Positions 1 through 6,587 of a stretch of 19,221 nt of DNA are shown here, piece by piece. A program made the position numbers and the translations under genes. Numbering within the stretch: position 1 is the first letter of the stretch; every line of letters begins with the position of its first letter. This DNA is from an uncultured Streptococcus sp. (GTDB taxonomy: Bacteria; Bacillota; Bacilli; Lactobacillales; Streptococcaceae): positions 1-19,221 of the forward strand of contig CAAEFF010000173.1 in the NCBI GenBank assembly GCA_900755085.1, written 5' to 3'. The notes beneath the pieces were generated by a model. That model was not told the DNA's origin. It saw only the letters and a list, made by a program, of their open reading frames with translations, and searched no databases.

Positions 1-30
1 AATCCGGTTTTTAGATGGAATAACAGATGA
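1..30 (+). other. Possible 3' end of an upstream plus-strand gene
   Basis: Frame 1 from the first base reads NPVFRWNNR and stops with TGA at 28-30. The only support is that plus-strand terminator-like hairpins follow at 98-130, which suits a gene converging on the YhgE/Pip gene. Ten codons are too few to identify a family, and frame 2 is also open here by chance. Confidence 0.25.
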
Positions 31-47
31 TAAAGCAAATAATTTCG

Positions 48-90
48 AAAATACAACAAAAAGACAAACGCCAAAAATGACGTTTGTCTT
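48..90 (-). terminator. Hairpin with minus-strand T-tract (second terminator behind pip)
   Basis: Perfect 10-bp arms AAGACAAACG (61-70) and CGTTTGTCTT (81-90) enclose a 10-nt loop. Read on the minus strand, the stem is followed by a T-rich run (TTTTTGTTG), the shape of an intrinsic terminator. It would back up the hairpin at 150-170 for minus-strand transcripts. Confidence 0.55.
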
Positions 91-97
91 CGTTCTG

Positions 98-131
98 AAA
101 TTCTCGCTTAGACAAGCGAGAATTTTTGTTT
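98..131 (+). terminator. Plus-strand intrinsic terminator
   Basis: Perfect 12-bp arms AAATTCTCGCTT (98-109) and AAGCGAGAATTT (114-125) flank an AGAC loop, and a T-rich tail runs to 131. It probably ends a plus-strand gene lying to the left of the window. Confidence 0.6.
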
Positions 132-142
132 CACATGAAACA
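127..142. promoter_or_regulatory. parS-like palindrome (ParB/Spo0J site, one mismatch)
   Basis: TGTTTCACATGAAACA differs at one central base from the Firmicutes parS consensus TGTTTCACGTGAAACA. Symmetry extends outward to 124-145. The surrounding genes suggest a position near the origin, where parS sites cluster. The mismatch falls on the central CG step, so affinity may be reduced. The same sequence could simply be a small hairpin in the terminator cluster. Confidence 0.4.
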
Positions 143-170
143 AAAGACCCCCAACACATTCATTGTTGGG
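131..170 (-). terminator. Intrinsic terminator of the YhgE/Pip gene
   Basis: On the minus strand, 12 bp past the stop codon, CCCAACA (170-164) pairs with TGTTGGG (156-150). It is followed by a T-rich tail that overlaps the parS-like palindrome. Confidence 0.7.
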
Positions 171-182
171 AGTTCCTGAAGA

Positions 183-2978
183 TTAGTCCTCTTCATATTT
201 TTTAGGATTATAGAACCACATTCCGAGGCCTGCAAAAAGAGCAATAGTCATCAGAAGAAAGGCCACTTGATTTCCAATTCCTCCTGTCATCGAAATCGTT
301 TGACGAAGACCAGAAACGGTATAGCTCATTGGCAAGAATGGATGAATGGCTTGGAAAAAGCCATTTGTCAACGCAAGAGGGTAGGTTCCTGCACTAGAAG
401 CCAATTGCAACAGTAAGAGGATCAAGGAAAGGAAAGCACCGATCTTTCTTTGCCATGTTGTTAAAGCAGTCACGATGGACATGAAGGCTACACTACCGAT
501 CACACAAAGGAAGAGGGTTGCCATCTCATGATTTGCTGATAAACCAATCAAGTGAACAGCACCATAGACCAAGACTCCTGCAACCACTGCAATCGTTCCG
601 TTGACCTCAAAACGAGATTTAAACCATGCCCAGCGACTTTCAGGATGACGACCGGATGGCAATTTTGCAAAAATCATATTGGTTGACAAGGCACAAACAA
701 AGAGAGCTACAGAGATCATATACGGAGCCATTCCGACCCCATTTACAGGGACATTGTCATGGTCTGTTTTAGAGGTCGTAACAGGATTTGCTAAGGTTTT
801 AGCGTTTTCTTTTTCAGTTGTCGCAGCATTCAATTGTCCCTTAGCATCGTTTAATCCTTGACTCAAGGTTTGGCTTCCTGTTACTAATTCACCTAAACCA
901 TTTGTCAATGTTTGGCCACCCGCTGCTAATTTGCTGGATCCATCTGAGATTTGATTTGCACCGTCAGCTAGTTTATCAGCCCCTGTCACCAATTGACTTG
1001 ATTTTTCTGTCAACTGGGTGACACCTGTGACAAGTTTATTGACGCCACCTGCCAACTCTGGAGTTTTGCTGTTCAATTGTCCTACACCGTCAGCTAATTT
1101 TCTAGCTCCAGCAACCAACTCACCAGACTTCCCTGTTAATTGTGTAGCTCCTGAAGCCAGTTGATTCATACCCGATGTCAAGGCAGGCATCTTCCCATTT
1201 AACTCACCTAGACCAGAAGCTAATTGATTGCTTCTTGCAAGTAATTCTGATGATTTACTATCTAGTTGACCAACACCTGCTGCTAACTGACTGGCCCCAT
1301 TCGTTAAAGTACTGCTATTCGTCTGAAGTTGGGTTGCTCCATTAGCGATTTTATCGACACCTGCTGTATAAGCGTCGATCCCTTGACCGATGGTTTGACT
1401 AGCTGGCAACAATTGTCCACTAACTGCGGATTGGATCTTAGACAAACCACTTGACAAGCCTGTCAAGGTAGAAGAAGCTGTCGGCAACACTTGATTTGCT
1501 GCCGTTTGCAGTTGTGTTAAGCTATTTCCTGTGTTTAAACTACCTTGTATAGTTTGAATAGTTGTCAAGATGCCTTGAGCAGCTGTCTCAGCTGAGCTTG
1601 GGCTCGATGAGATCGCCGCATTGATTTCTGCTTGTTGATCAGCTGTCATTGCTTGATAGGCTGCTGTTCCTTGCACACTTGCAAGGGCATTTGCACGATC
1701 CGCTTGGGCTGAAGCAAGGATTGATTGAGCTGAATTCGCAATACTCGTCAATCCAGCTGACAATCGACTGGTATCTACTGAAGCATTTTGAATTGCTGCA
1801 TTTAATTGGTTCAAACCAGCTGCCAATTGATCAATCTGAGCTGATTGGCTTGTAGAAGCTTGTAGCTGACTCGATAATGTTTGAATACCTGATTCTAATT
1901 GAGAAACCCCATTTCGAAGGGTAGCAGATTGACTACTTAATTGACCCGCTCCCTCTGATAATGACGCAACTCCATTTGTATAGGTTACTAAACCATTTGA
2001 AAAGTTAGACAGGCCTGAATTCAATTGACGCACACCATTGGTATAATTCCCAAGACCATCATTGAGGGTCCCCATACCACTAGTTAACTGACCAACTCCT
2101 GAGGCCAACTGAGGGGTTTGACTCGCCATTTGATTGAGACCATTTCCTAACCGATCCACTCCGGTAGCGTAAGCCATCAAGCCTGTATTAAAAGTACCAA
2201 ACCCATTATTTAATTGATTGACTCCAGATACCAAGTTTGGTAGTTGACCAGCCATTTGATTAAGACCATTTCCTAATTGACCAACACCATCTGTATAGGC
2301 TGCTAGACCCGTACGAAGGGTGGTTGCACCATCTGAAAATGTTAAACTGGAACTAGCTAAGGTATTCAAATTAGTGGTCAGTGTTTGCCCACCGTTTTCC
2401 AACTTTGTTGCACCATCTGCTAATTTAGCACTTCCATCTGCCGCTGTCCCCATACCAGATTTAAGCGATCCCATTTTGGAAAATAAAGCTGTTGTATAAG
2501 TATTGGTCACATTTTCAGCCACTGTCTGCTTCATTTTTGTCATCGCAGTGTCGCTCATTTTTCCTGCGATAAAACTATGACCACTGGACGTTTGGTAATC
2601 AATTGTCATCTGTTCTGGATGATTGGTTAGAATGGAGCTAGCTTTCTTTGAAAGATCCTCAGGTAGGGTTACAATCATATAATAATCCCCATTTTTGAGA
2701 CCATCTTTCGCAGCTTTCTCATCTACAAAATGAAAATCAAGCGAATCATTGTCCTTCAAATTGGACACCATGTCTTTTCCGATTTCCATCTTTTGTCCAT
2801 TATATGTAGCAGATTGATCCTTATTGACAACCGCTACAGGAAGATCCGAAACTTGGCCATATGGATCCCACATGGAAGATAGAAAAATAATATTATAAAG
2901 AGCTGGAATCAACGCAACTCCAATCATGACAATAATAAATGTTGGCTTTTTAAGAATAGCCTTCCATTCTTTCATCAT
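183..2978 (-). CDS. YhgE/Pip family membrane protein with a long heptad-repeat ectodomain
   Basis: A 931-residue protein of the YhgE/Pip family, whose members include the Lactococcus phage infection protein Pip and, more distantly, EsaA of type VII secretion. One membrane segment lies at about residues 12-34, followed by an extracellular domain. Between roughly residues 180 and 720 there are long stretches of 7-residue units of the form GxxxLxx (for example GVGQLTS, GMGTLND, GLGNYTN). The C-terminal ~180 residues hold about five more hydrophobic segments and end in a short charged tail. The start at 2978 is preferred over an in-frame ATG at 3053 because AAAGGAG lies 9 nt upstream of it and the upstream stretch holds the promoter. 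It is divergent from a TetR-family gene, its probable regulator. Family membership is confident; the role here (receptor, export or wall-related) is not known. Confidence 0.85.
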   Translation of the reverse strand: MMKEWKAILKKPTFIIVMIGVALIPALYNIIFLSSMWDPYGQVSDLPVAVVNKDQSATYNGQKMEIGKDMVSNLKDNDSLDFHFVDEKAAKDGLKNGDYYMIVTLPEDLSKKASSILTNHPEQMTIDYQTSSGHSFIAGKMSDTAMTKMKQTVAENVTNTYTTALFSKMGSLKSGMGTAADGSAKLADGATKLENGGQTLTTNLNTLASSSLTFSDGATTLRTGLAAYTDGVGQLGNGLNQMAGQLPNLVSGVNQLNNGFGTFNTGLMAYATGVDRLGNGLNQMASQTPQLASGVGQLTSGMGTLNDGLGNYTNGVRQLNSGLSNFSNGLVTYTNGVASLSEGAGQLSSQSATLRNGVSQLESGIQTLSSQLQASTSQSAQIDQLAAGLNQLNAAIQNASVDTSRLSAGLTSIANSAQSILASAQADRANALASVQGTAAYQAMTADQQAEINAAISSSPSSAETAAQGILTTIQTIQGSLNTGNSLTQLQTAANQVLPTASSTLTGLSSGLSKIQSAVSGQLLPASQTIGQGIDAYTAGVDKIANGATQLQTNSSTLTNGASQLAAGVGQLDSKSSELLARSNQLASGLGELNGKMPALTSGMNQLASGATQLTGKSGELVAGARKLADGVGQLNSKTPELAGGVNKLVTGVTQLTEKSSQLVTGADKLADGANQISDGSSKLAAGGQTLTNGLGELVTGSQTLSQGLNDAKGQLNAATTEKENAKTLANPVTTSKTDHDNVPVNGVGMAPYMISVALFVCALSTNMIFAKLPSGRHPESRWAWFKSRFEVNGTIAVVAGVLVYGAVHLIGLSANHEMATLFLCVIGSVAFMSIVTALTTWQRKIGAFLSLILLLLQLASSAGTYPLALTNGFFQAIHPFLPMSYTVSGLRQTISMTGGIGNQVAFLLMTIALFAGLGMWFYNPKKYEED
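2125..2276. repeat. 126-bp-spaced internal repeat in the YhgE/Pip gene
   Basis: A 26-nt stretch at 2125-2150 recurs at 2251-2276 with one mismatch, exactly 126 bp (six heptads) apart. It encodes the repeated GNGLNQMA motif of the ectodomain. Looser 84-bp (28-residue) periodicity is visible at roughly 960-1300. The repeats are in frame and look like duplication inside the stalk. Confidence 0.8.
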
Positions 2979-3027
2979 ATTTTTTGTCTCCTTTTTATAC
3001 ACATTGTCTAAATTTCTGATATAATAG

Positions 3028-3055
3028 ATTATACAGTTTCTAGAAATTTTCACAA
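3028..3055 (-). promoter_or_regulatory. Promoter of the YhgE/Pip gene with a palindrome in its spacer
   Basis: On the minus strand, TTGTGA (3055-3050) and TATAAT (3033-3028) are 16 bp apart. The spacer contains the perfect 10-bp palindrome TTTCTAGAAA (3037-3046), and AAATTTCT/AGAAATTT arms (3010-3017, 3042-3049) bracket the -10. It is a plausible operator for the adjacent TetR-family protein. Confidence 0.6.
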
Positions 3056-3083
3056 GTAGAAAATCTCATTTTTAGACACTGTG

Positions 3084-3089
3084 TATAAT
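3084..3089 (+). promoter_or_regulatory. Candidate -10 element of the TetR-family gene
   Basis: TATAAT sits 22 bp before the start codon, with ACACTGTGT (3076-3084) overlapping it as a short palindrome. No good -35 is visible, so the promoter may be weak or need an activator. Confidence 0.45.
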
Positions 3090-3111
3090 TTTGTGCAAAA
3101 AGGATTAACAG

Positions 3112-3645
3112 ATGACTGAGAGCAATAAACGATTAAAAACAAAACGAAATATTGAGGAGGCGATGGTTCAACTACTCGAAAAGGAATCATTCGACCAAAT
3201 CACAACGGTTGAGTTAGCACAAGAATCCGGTATTAGTCGCTCTAGCTTTTATACCCACTATCGAGACAAGTACGATATGATCGAGCGCTATCAACAAGCA
3301 CTCTTTCACAAGCTTGAATATATCTTTGACAAACACCAAGACGACAAGCGTCAAGCGATTACAGAGGTGTTCGAATTTCTAACCAAGGAGCCACTCTTTG
3401 CGGTTCTTCTGACAGAGAATGGAACCAAAGAGATCCAAACCTTCTTACGACATAAATTACAGATTCTTCTGGTTGATAGTTTGCAAGAACGCTATAGTCA
3501 TAAATCATTAACAGATATTGAAAGAGTCTACAGTTCTGTCTATCTGACCAATGCCTTCTTCGGAGTCTGTCAAATGTGGGTTTCTCGCGGAAAAAAAGAA
3601 AGCCCTCAACAAATGGCTGAATTTTTAATGAAAATGTTACAGTAA
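3112..3645 (+). CDS. TetR/AcrR-family transcriptional regulator
   Basis: A 177-residue protein with a TetR-type N-terminal DNA-binding domain. The helix-turn-helix spans about residues 31-50 (TTVELAQESGISRSSFYTHY), with the typical FYTHYRDKYDMI continuation. The C-terminal ~110 residues are a helical ligand and dimerisation domain of the type seen in small Firmicutes TetR proteins next to yhgE/pip genes; no ligand can be read from it. AAAAAGGA precedes the ATG. The gene is divergent from the YhgE/Pip gene, with 133 bp between start codons. This suggests, by analogy, that it represses that gene and perhaps itself. The stop is followed after 3-7 bp by the intergenic repeat and its terminal hairpin. 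Confidence 0.85.
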   Translation: MTESNKRLKTKRNIEEAMVQLLEKESFDQITTVELAQESGISRSSFYTHYRDKYDMIERYQQALFHKLEYIFDKHQDDKRQAITEVFEFLTKEPLFAVLLTENGTKEIQTFLRHKLQILLVDSLQERYSHKSLTDIERVYSSVYLTNAFFGVCQMWVSRGKKESPQQMAEFLMKMLQ

Positions 3646-3648
3646 CAT

Positions 3649-3775
3649 TGAGAGTGGGACAGAAATCGGTCATTCATTAGAATTCGATTTCGTCGTCCCA
3701 CCTCCGCACAGTTGAGTAGGGCTGTAAAAGCTGATGAAATCAACCTAGTAGAGCCCACTCAACCACTGCATCTTG
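3649..3775 (+). repeat. Intergenic repeat element, copy 1
   Basis: Starting 3 bp after the TetR stop, this stretch matches 19095-19221 closely: 118 of 123 positions are identical over 3653-3775. It folds into two modules. GTGGGAC (3654-3660) pairs with GTCCCAC (3695-3701), with GAAATCG/CGATTTC inside. GTTGAGT-GGGCT pairs with AGCCC-ACTCAAC around an inner GCTGAT-GAA stem. It contains no ORF, and it is not the BOX or RUP element as I know them. The motif is familiar from intergenic regions of oral streptococci. Confidence 0.8.
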
Positions 3776-3798
3776 CTCAACAATCCAATAACAATTAA

Positions 3799-3829
3799 GA
3801 GGCTAGGACTTTTGTCCCAGGCTTTTTTT
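3799..3829 (+). terminator. Terminator-like hairpin at the end of the intergenic repeat
   Basis: GGCTAGGAC (3801-3809) pairs imperfectly with GTCCCAGGC (3814-3822) around TTTT, followed by seven T residues. It probably ends the TetR transcript. Its GTCCCA could also pair with the GTGGGAC at the start of the repeat. Confidence 0.6.
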
Positions 3830-3854
3830 ATTAGAATATTACGGTTTTAAGAAA

Positions 3855-3883
3855 ACAAAAAACCGTCTCGTTCTATGAGATGG
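3855..3883 (-). terminator. Possible second terminator behind rpsD
   Basis: On the minus strand, CCATCTC (3883-3877) faces GAGACGG (3869-3863) with one mismatch, then TTTTTTGTTTTC. This is weaker than the hairpin at 3947-3968. Apart from terminators and the repeat, 3646-3988 holds nothing gene-like. Confidence 0.35.
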
Positions 3884-3934
3884 CCATGGAATCAATCTAG
3901 CAAATATCTAAGCAAACCCAGAAATCAACGCTTT

Positions 3935-3968
3935 AAGACAAAACAAAAAGCCCACTGTCGTAGGCTTT
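3935..3968 (-). terminator. Intrinsic terminator of rpsD
   Basis: On the minus strand, AAAGCCTAC (3968-3960) pairs with GTGGGCTTT (3955-3947) around a GACA loop, with one wobble, followed by TTGTTTTG. It lies 20 bp past the rpsD stop. Confidence 0.75.
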
Positions 3969-3988
3969 CTGCAAGTTTTTTCTTAAAA

Positions 3989-4600
3989 TTAAAGCATTTT
4001 GTTGTAGAATTCAACGACAAGTGCTTCGTTGATTTCTGGGTTGATTTCATCGCGTTCTGGAAGGCGAGTCAATGAACCTTCAAGTTTGTCAGCATCGAAT
4101 GATACGAATGCTGGACGTCCAACTGTAGCTTCAACAGCTTCAAGGATAGCTGGAACTTTAGCTGATTTTTCACGAACTGAGATCACTTGACCTGGAGTTA
4201 CGCGGTATGAAGGGATATCAACGCGTTTTCCGTCAACAAGGATGTGACCGTGGTTAACGAATTGACGAGCTTGACGACGAGTAGTCGCAAGTCCAAGACG
4301 GTAAACAACGTTATCCAAACGACGTTCCAAAAGAAGCATGAAGTTGAAACCGACAGTTCCTTCTTTAACTTTAGTAGCTTGTACGAACAAGTTACGGAAT
4401 TGTTTTTCACCAAGTCCGTAAGAGAAACGAAGTTTTTGTTTTTCAGCTAATTGCAAACCGTATTCTGACAATTTTGAACGGTTGTTTGGTCCGTGTTGAC
4501 CTGGTACGTAGTTACGACGTGCCAATTCTTTACCTGTACCTGTAAGTGACAAGCCAAGACGGCGAGATTGTTTCCAAGATGGTCCTGTATAACGTGACAT
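3989..4600 (-). CDS. rpsD: 30S ribosomal protein S4
   Basis: A 203-residue protein, the usual length for bacterial S4. S4 is a primary 16S rRNA-binding protein that nucleates assembly of the small-subunit body. The N-terminal region (MSRYTGPSWKQSRRLG, then YVPGQHG) and the S4 RNA-binding domain (about residues 92-155, beginning LERRLDNVVYRLG) are textbook. It has no cysteines, so it is the zinc-free form. AGGAGG lies 9 nt before the ATG. It is transcribed alone from a strong promoter 184 bp upstream. The long leader fits the autogenous repression by S4 that is established for Bacillus subtilis rpsD. Confidence 0.98.
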   Translation of the reverse strand: MSRYTGPSWKQSRRLGLSLTGTGKELARRNYVPGQHGPNNRSKLSEYGLQLAEKQKLRFSYGLGEKQFRNLFVQATKVKEGTVGFNFMLLLERRLDNVVYRLGLATTRRQARQFVNHGHILVDGKRVDIPSYRVTPGQVISVREKSAKVPAILEAVEATVGRPAFVSFDADKLEGSLTRLPERDEINPEINEALVVEFYNKML

Positions 4601-4754
4601 TTGAAATGTCCTCCTATAAAAATAATTTTTGTAGGAAATAACGTTTTAGACAAACCTGATTCGTTCAGAAAGCCTTCGCCCAAACAGCAAAGGTTACTTT
4701 TCTAGCTGACTTCCTGTTGACGAGCTTCATTTTGTCCTGCTGTCATTTCGAACA
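4601..4754 (-). promoter_or_regulatory. rpsD 5' leader, probable S4 autoregulatory region
   Basis: About 150 nt separate the predicted transcription start (near 4754) from the rpsD ATG, long for a single ribosomal protein gene. Firmicutes S4 binds its own leader to block translation. I infer the same here from length and context, without having resolved the pseudoknot fold. Confidence 0.5.
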
Positions 4755-4760
4755 AATTCT

Positions 4761-4789
4761 ATTTTATCACGGAATAGAAACTTTGTAAA
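4761..4789 (-). promoter_or_regulatory. rpsD promoter
   Basis: On the minus strand, TTTACA (4789-4784) and TAAAAT (4766-4761) are exactly 17 bp apart, with TGA directly before the -10 (extended -10). It begins only 17 bp past the thiZ stop. Confidence 0.75.
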
Positions 4790-4805
4790 GTCCTTCAAAA
4801 CAATT

Positions 4806-5537
4806 TCAATGAAATTCAGCCAATAATTCTATGATTCGTTTTTTATACTGCAATTGCTGCCAGTCCCTATCCGTTGCTGGATCCCATTTTAAAGGAAGAT
4901 CGGCAATAATTTCACCGGGATTATGATTCAAGATATAGATCCGGTCACTTAATGTCAAAGCTTCTTCGATACTATGGGTAATCACCAGAGTGGTGAGACC
5001 AAGACGTTCCTTACTTTCTAGATACCAGTGATAAAGATCCTGCCTTGTCAATTCATCTAAGGCACTAAAAGCTTCATCTAATAGGAAAACAGAATGCCCC
5101 AAAAGATAAGTCCTTAATAGCGCCACCCGTTGCCGCATTCCTCCACTCAGCGCATTGGGATAAAGGTTGGCGATACTTCCTAACTTGAACTCCTCTAACA
5201 ATTTTAGAGCTGTAGATGTCGCCTCTTCCTTAGGAATCTTTTTTAATTGAAGGGGAAGAATAATATTTCCCAATACCGTCTTGTGTTCCAACAAAAGATC
5301 CTTTTGCAGCATATAACTGACTTTTCCAAAGGAGATAGGGGCATTATCTACTTCTATAGACCCCTTTTGCAAGGGAAGGATCCCAGCAATTAAATTAAAC
5401 AAGGTTGATTTCCCTACCCCACTCGGACCTAGAATAGAGACGATTTCTCCTTTTCGCACTTCTAGTGATACATTATTTAAAACTGCTTTATCTCCAAAAG
5501 AGAAACTTACATCTTTTACTGTTAAAATATCAGTCAC
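4806..5537 (-). CDS. thiZ: ABC transporter ATPase, thiamine pyrimidine-precursor uptake (ThiZ-like)
   Basis: A 243-residue ABC ATPase that would energise the ThiX/ThiY importer. Walker A is GPSGVGKST (37-45), the Q-loop glutamine is Q78, the signature is LSGGMRQR (130-137), Walker B is VFLLDEAFSALD (150-161) and the switch histidine is H188. It belongs to the nitrate/sulfonate/taurine-type ATPase group. The start codon is GTG at 5535-5537, overlapping the last 8 bp of thiY, and the Shine-Dalgarno sequence is weak, so translation is probably coupled to thiY. No other start fits the conserved N-terminus. Substrate assignment rests on the operon (ThiY-like binding protein and TPP riboswitch), not on the ATPase itself. 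Confidence 0.88.
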   Translation of the reverse strand: MTDILTVKDVSFSFGDKAVLNNVSLEVRKGEIVSILGPSGVGKSTLFNLIAGILPLQKGSIEVDNAPISFGKVSYMLQKDLLLEHKTVLGNIILPLQLKKIPKEEATSTALKLLEEFKLGSIANLYPNALSGGMRQRVALLRTYLLGHSVFLLDEAFSALDELTRQDLYHWYLESKERLGLTTLVITHSIEEALTLSDRIYILNHNPGEIIADLPLKWDPATDRDWQQLQYKKRIIELLAEFH

Positions 5538-6525
5538 CTACCAATTCATTTGTGAAACCTTTGTCTCTTAAATCATTTGAGACCAAACCTTGTTCTTTAG
5601 CCCAAGCATAGAAAGCATTCCATCTCTTGGCATCAAATTGTCCCCACTTATCCTTATCAGAAGCATATTGACTTGAAAGGTATTTTTGAGAAGCCAAGAC
5701 AAAGTCGCGTTGGTTGGCCAAAGCAGGAGCCTGTTTGATCAGGATATCTGCTGCTTCTTCAGGATGTTCCATCGCATATTGGTACCCCTTCTTCACAGCT
5801 TGAATAAACTTCTTGGCTTCTGCTTTATGCTCTTTCAAATAATCATTGTTGGCAATAATAACCGGCGAATAATAGTCGAACTCTGGAACAAAATCTTTCA
5901 TATAGAAGAAATTGGTCTTCAATCCTTTTTGTTCTGCCAAAATTCCATCCCAACCATGATAAATCCAAGCAGCGTCAAAGGCATTGTTTTCGATTGGAGT
6001 GATCGAATTGGAGTCACTATTTGGTACTAACTTGACTTGATCAAACGAAGCTCCTTCCTTTTTCATCAAGGATTCGATCATTCCCAATTCAATAGGATCA
6101 TTCCAAGTCCCGTAACGCTTTCCAGCTAAATCTTTTGGACTATTAATAGCTGCATCTTTTCGTGAAATAATTCCTGATGTATTATGCTCAACGATAGCCG
6201 CAACAGCTGTAATCCCAGCTCCTTTATCTAACTTCTTAGCCATAGAATCTTGGAAATAAATACCAAACGGCGCTTTCCCATTAATAATGAGATCTGAACT
6301 ACTGTCTTCAGGTGGAAGTTTTAAATCCACATCCAAGCCCGCTTCTTTAAAGTAACCTTTTTCCTTGGCAACATAAAGCCCTGTATGGTTGGTATTGGGA
6401 GTCCAGTCAAGGATAAAATCAATCTTTTTCAACCCACTTGACGAATCTTTGACAGATTTTTGACAAGCAGATAAAACAAATACACTAAATAAAAGCGTGA
6501 ATACAATGGTCATATACTTTTTCAT
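5530..6525 (-). CDS. thiY: Thiamine pyrimidine-precursor binding lipoprotein (ThiY/NMT1-like)
   Basis: A 331-residue extracellular lipoprotein of the NMT1/THI5-like (ThiY) family. Characterised members bind thiamine pyrimidine precursors such as formylaminopyrimidine or HMP. The N-terminus is a lipoprotein signal peptide with lipobox LSAC, lipidated Cys21. The mature protein opens with the family hallmark DWTPNTNHTGLYVAKEKGYF and has the two-lobed periplasmic-binding-protein length. The ATG at 6525, with GAGGTG 6 nt upstream, is chosen over an in-frame GTG three codons earlier that lies in the ribosome binding site. It is the second gene of the riboswitch-controlled operon and overlaps thiZ by 8 bp. 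The exact ligand cannot be read from the sequence. Confidence 0.9.
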   Translation of the reverse strand: MKKYMTIVFTLLFSVFVLSACQKSVKDSSSGLKKIDFILDWTPNTNHTGLYVAKEKGYFKEAGLDVDLKLPPEDSSSDLIINGKAPFGIYFQDSMAKKLDKGAGITAVAAIVEHNTSGIISRKDAAINSPKDLAGKRYGTWNDPIELGMIESLMKKEGASFDQVKLVPNSDSNSITPIENNAFDAAWIYHGWDGILAEQKGLKTNFFYMKDFVPEFDYYSPVIIANNDYLKEHKAEAKKFIQAVKKGYQYAMEHPEEAADILIKQAPALANQRDFVLASQKYLSSQYASDKDKWGQFDAKRWNAFYAWAKEQGLVSNDLRDKGFTNELVGD

Positions 6526-6540
6526 AGAGAACACCTCATT

Positions 6541-6585
6541 TACATTATTGTCAATCTATATTTACAAATTTTACAGCATTGTCAA
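6541..6585 (-). repeat. Direct repeat in the thiX-thiY gap
   Basis: TTGACAATGCTGTAAA (6585-6570) and TTGACAATAATGTAAA (6554-6539) are 31 bp apart on the minus strand, with two mismatches. Each begins with a perfect -35 hexamer. No convincing -10 follows at 16-18 bp, so an internal promoter is possible but not shown. Confidence 0.5.
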
Positions 6586-6587
6586 TT

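Noticed and set aside
860..2460. Regularly spaced repeats, CRISPR-like at first sight
   Set aside because: They are degenerate in-frame codons for heptads of the YhgE/Pip stalk, without constant repeats or unique spacers.
2979..3053. N-terminal extension of the YhgE/Pip ORF by 25 codons
   Set aside because: It covers the predicted promoter -10 and the ribosome binding site, and the hydrophobic start pattern fits MMKEWKAIL.
3080..3088. Perfect DnaA-box match (TTATACACA on the minus strand)
   Set aside because: It is a single isolated box overlapping the TetR -10. Origins carry clusters of boxes beside an AT-rich unwinding region, which is not seen here.
3875..4075. 66-codon plus-strand ORF over the rpsD terminator
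   Set aside because: It has no ribosome binding site and runs antisense into rpsD. Its codons mirror rpsD and the terminator.
4447..4683. Small minus-strand ORF over the rpsD leader
   Set aside because: It overlaps the rpsD start in another frame, has no clear ribosome binding site, and its composition looks like a shadow of rpsD.
5530..5537. Possible frameshift between thiY and thiZ
   Set aside because: The 8-bp overlap with a GTG start is a normal coupled junction. Both proteins are full length with complete motifs.
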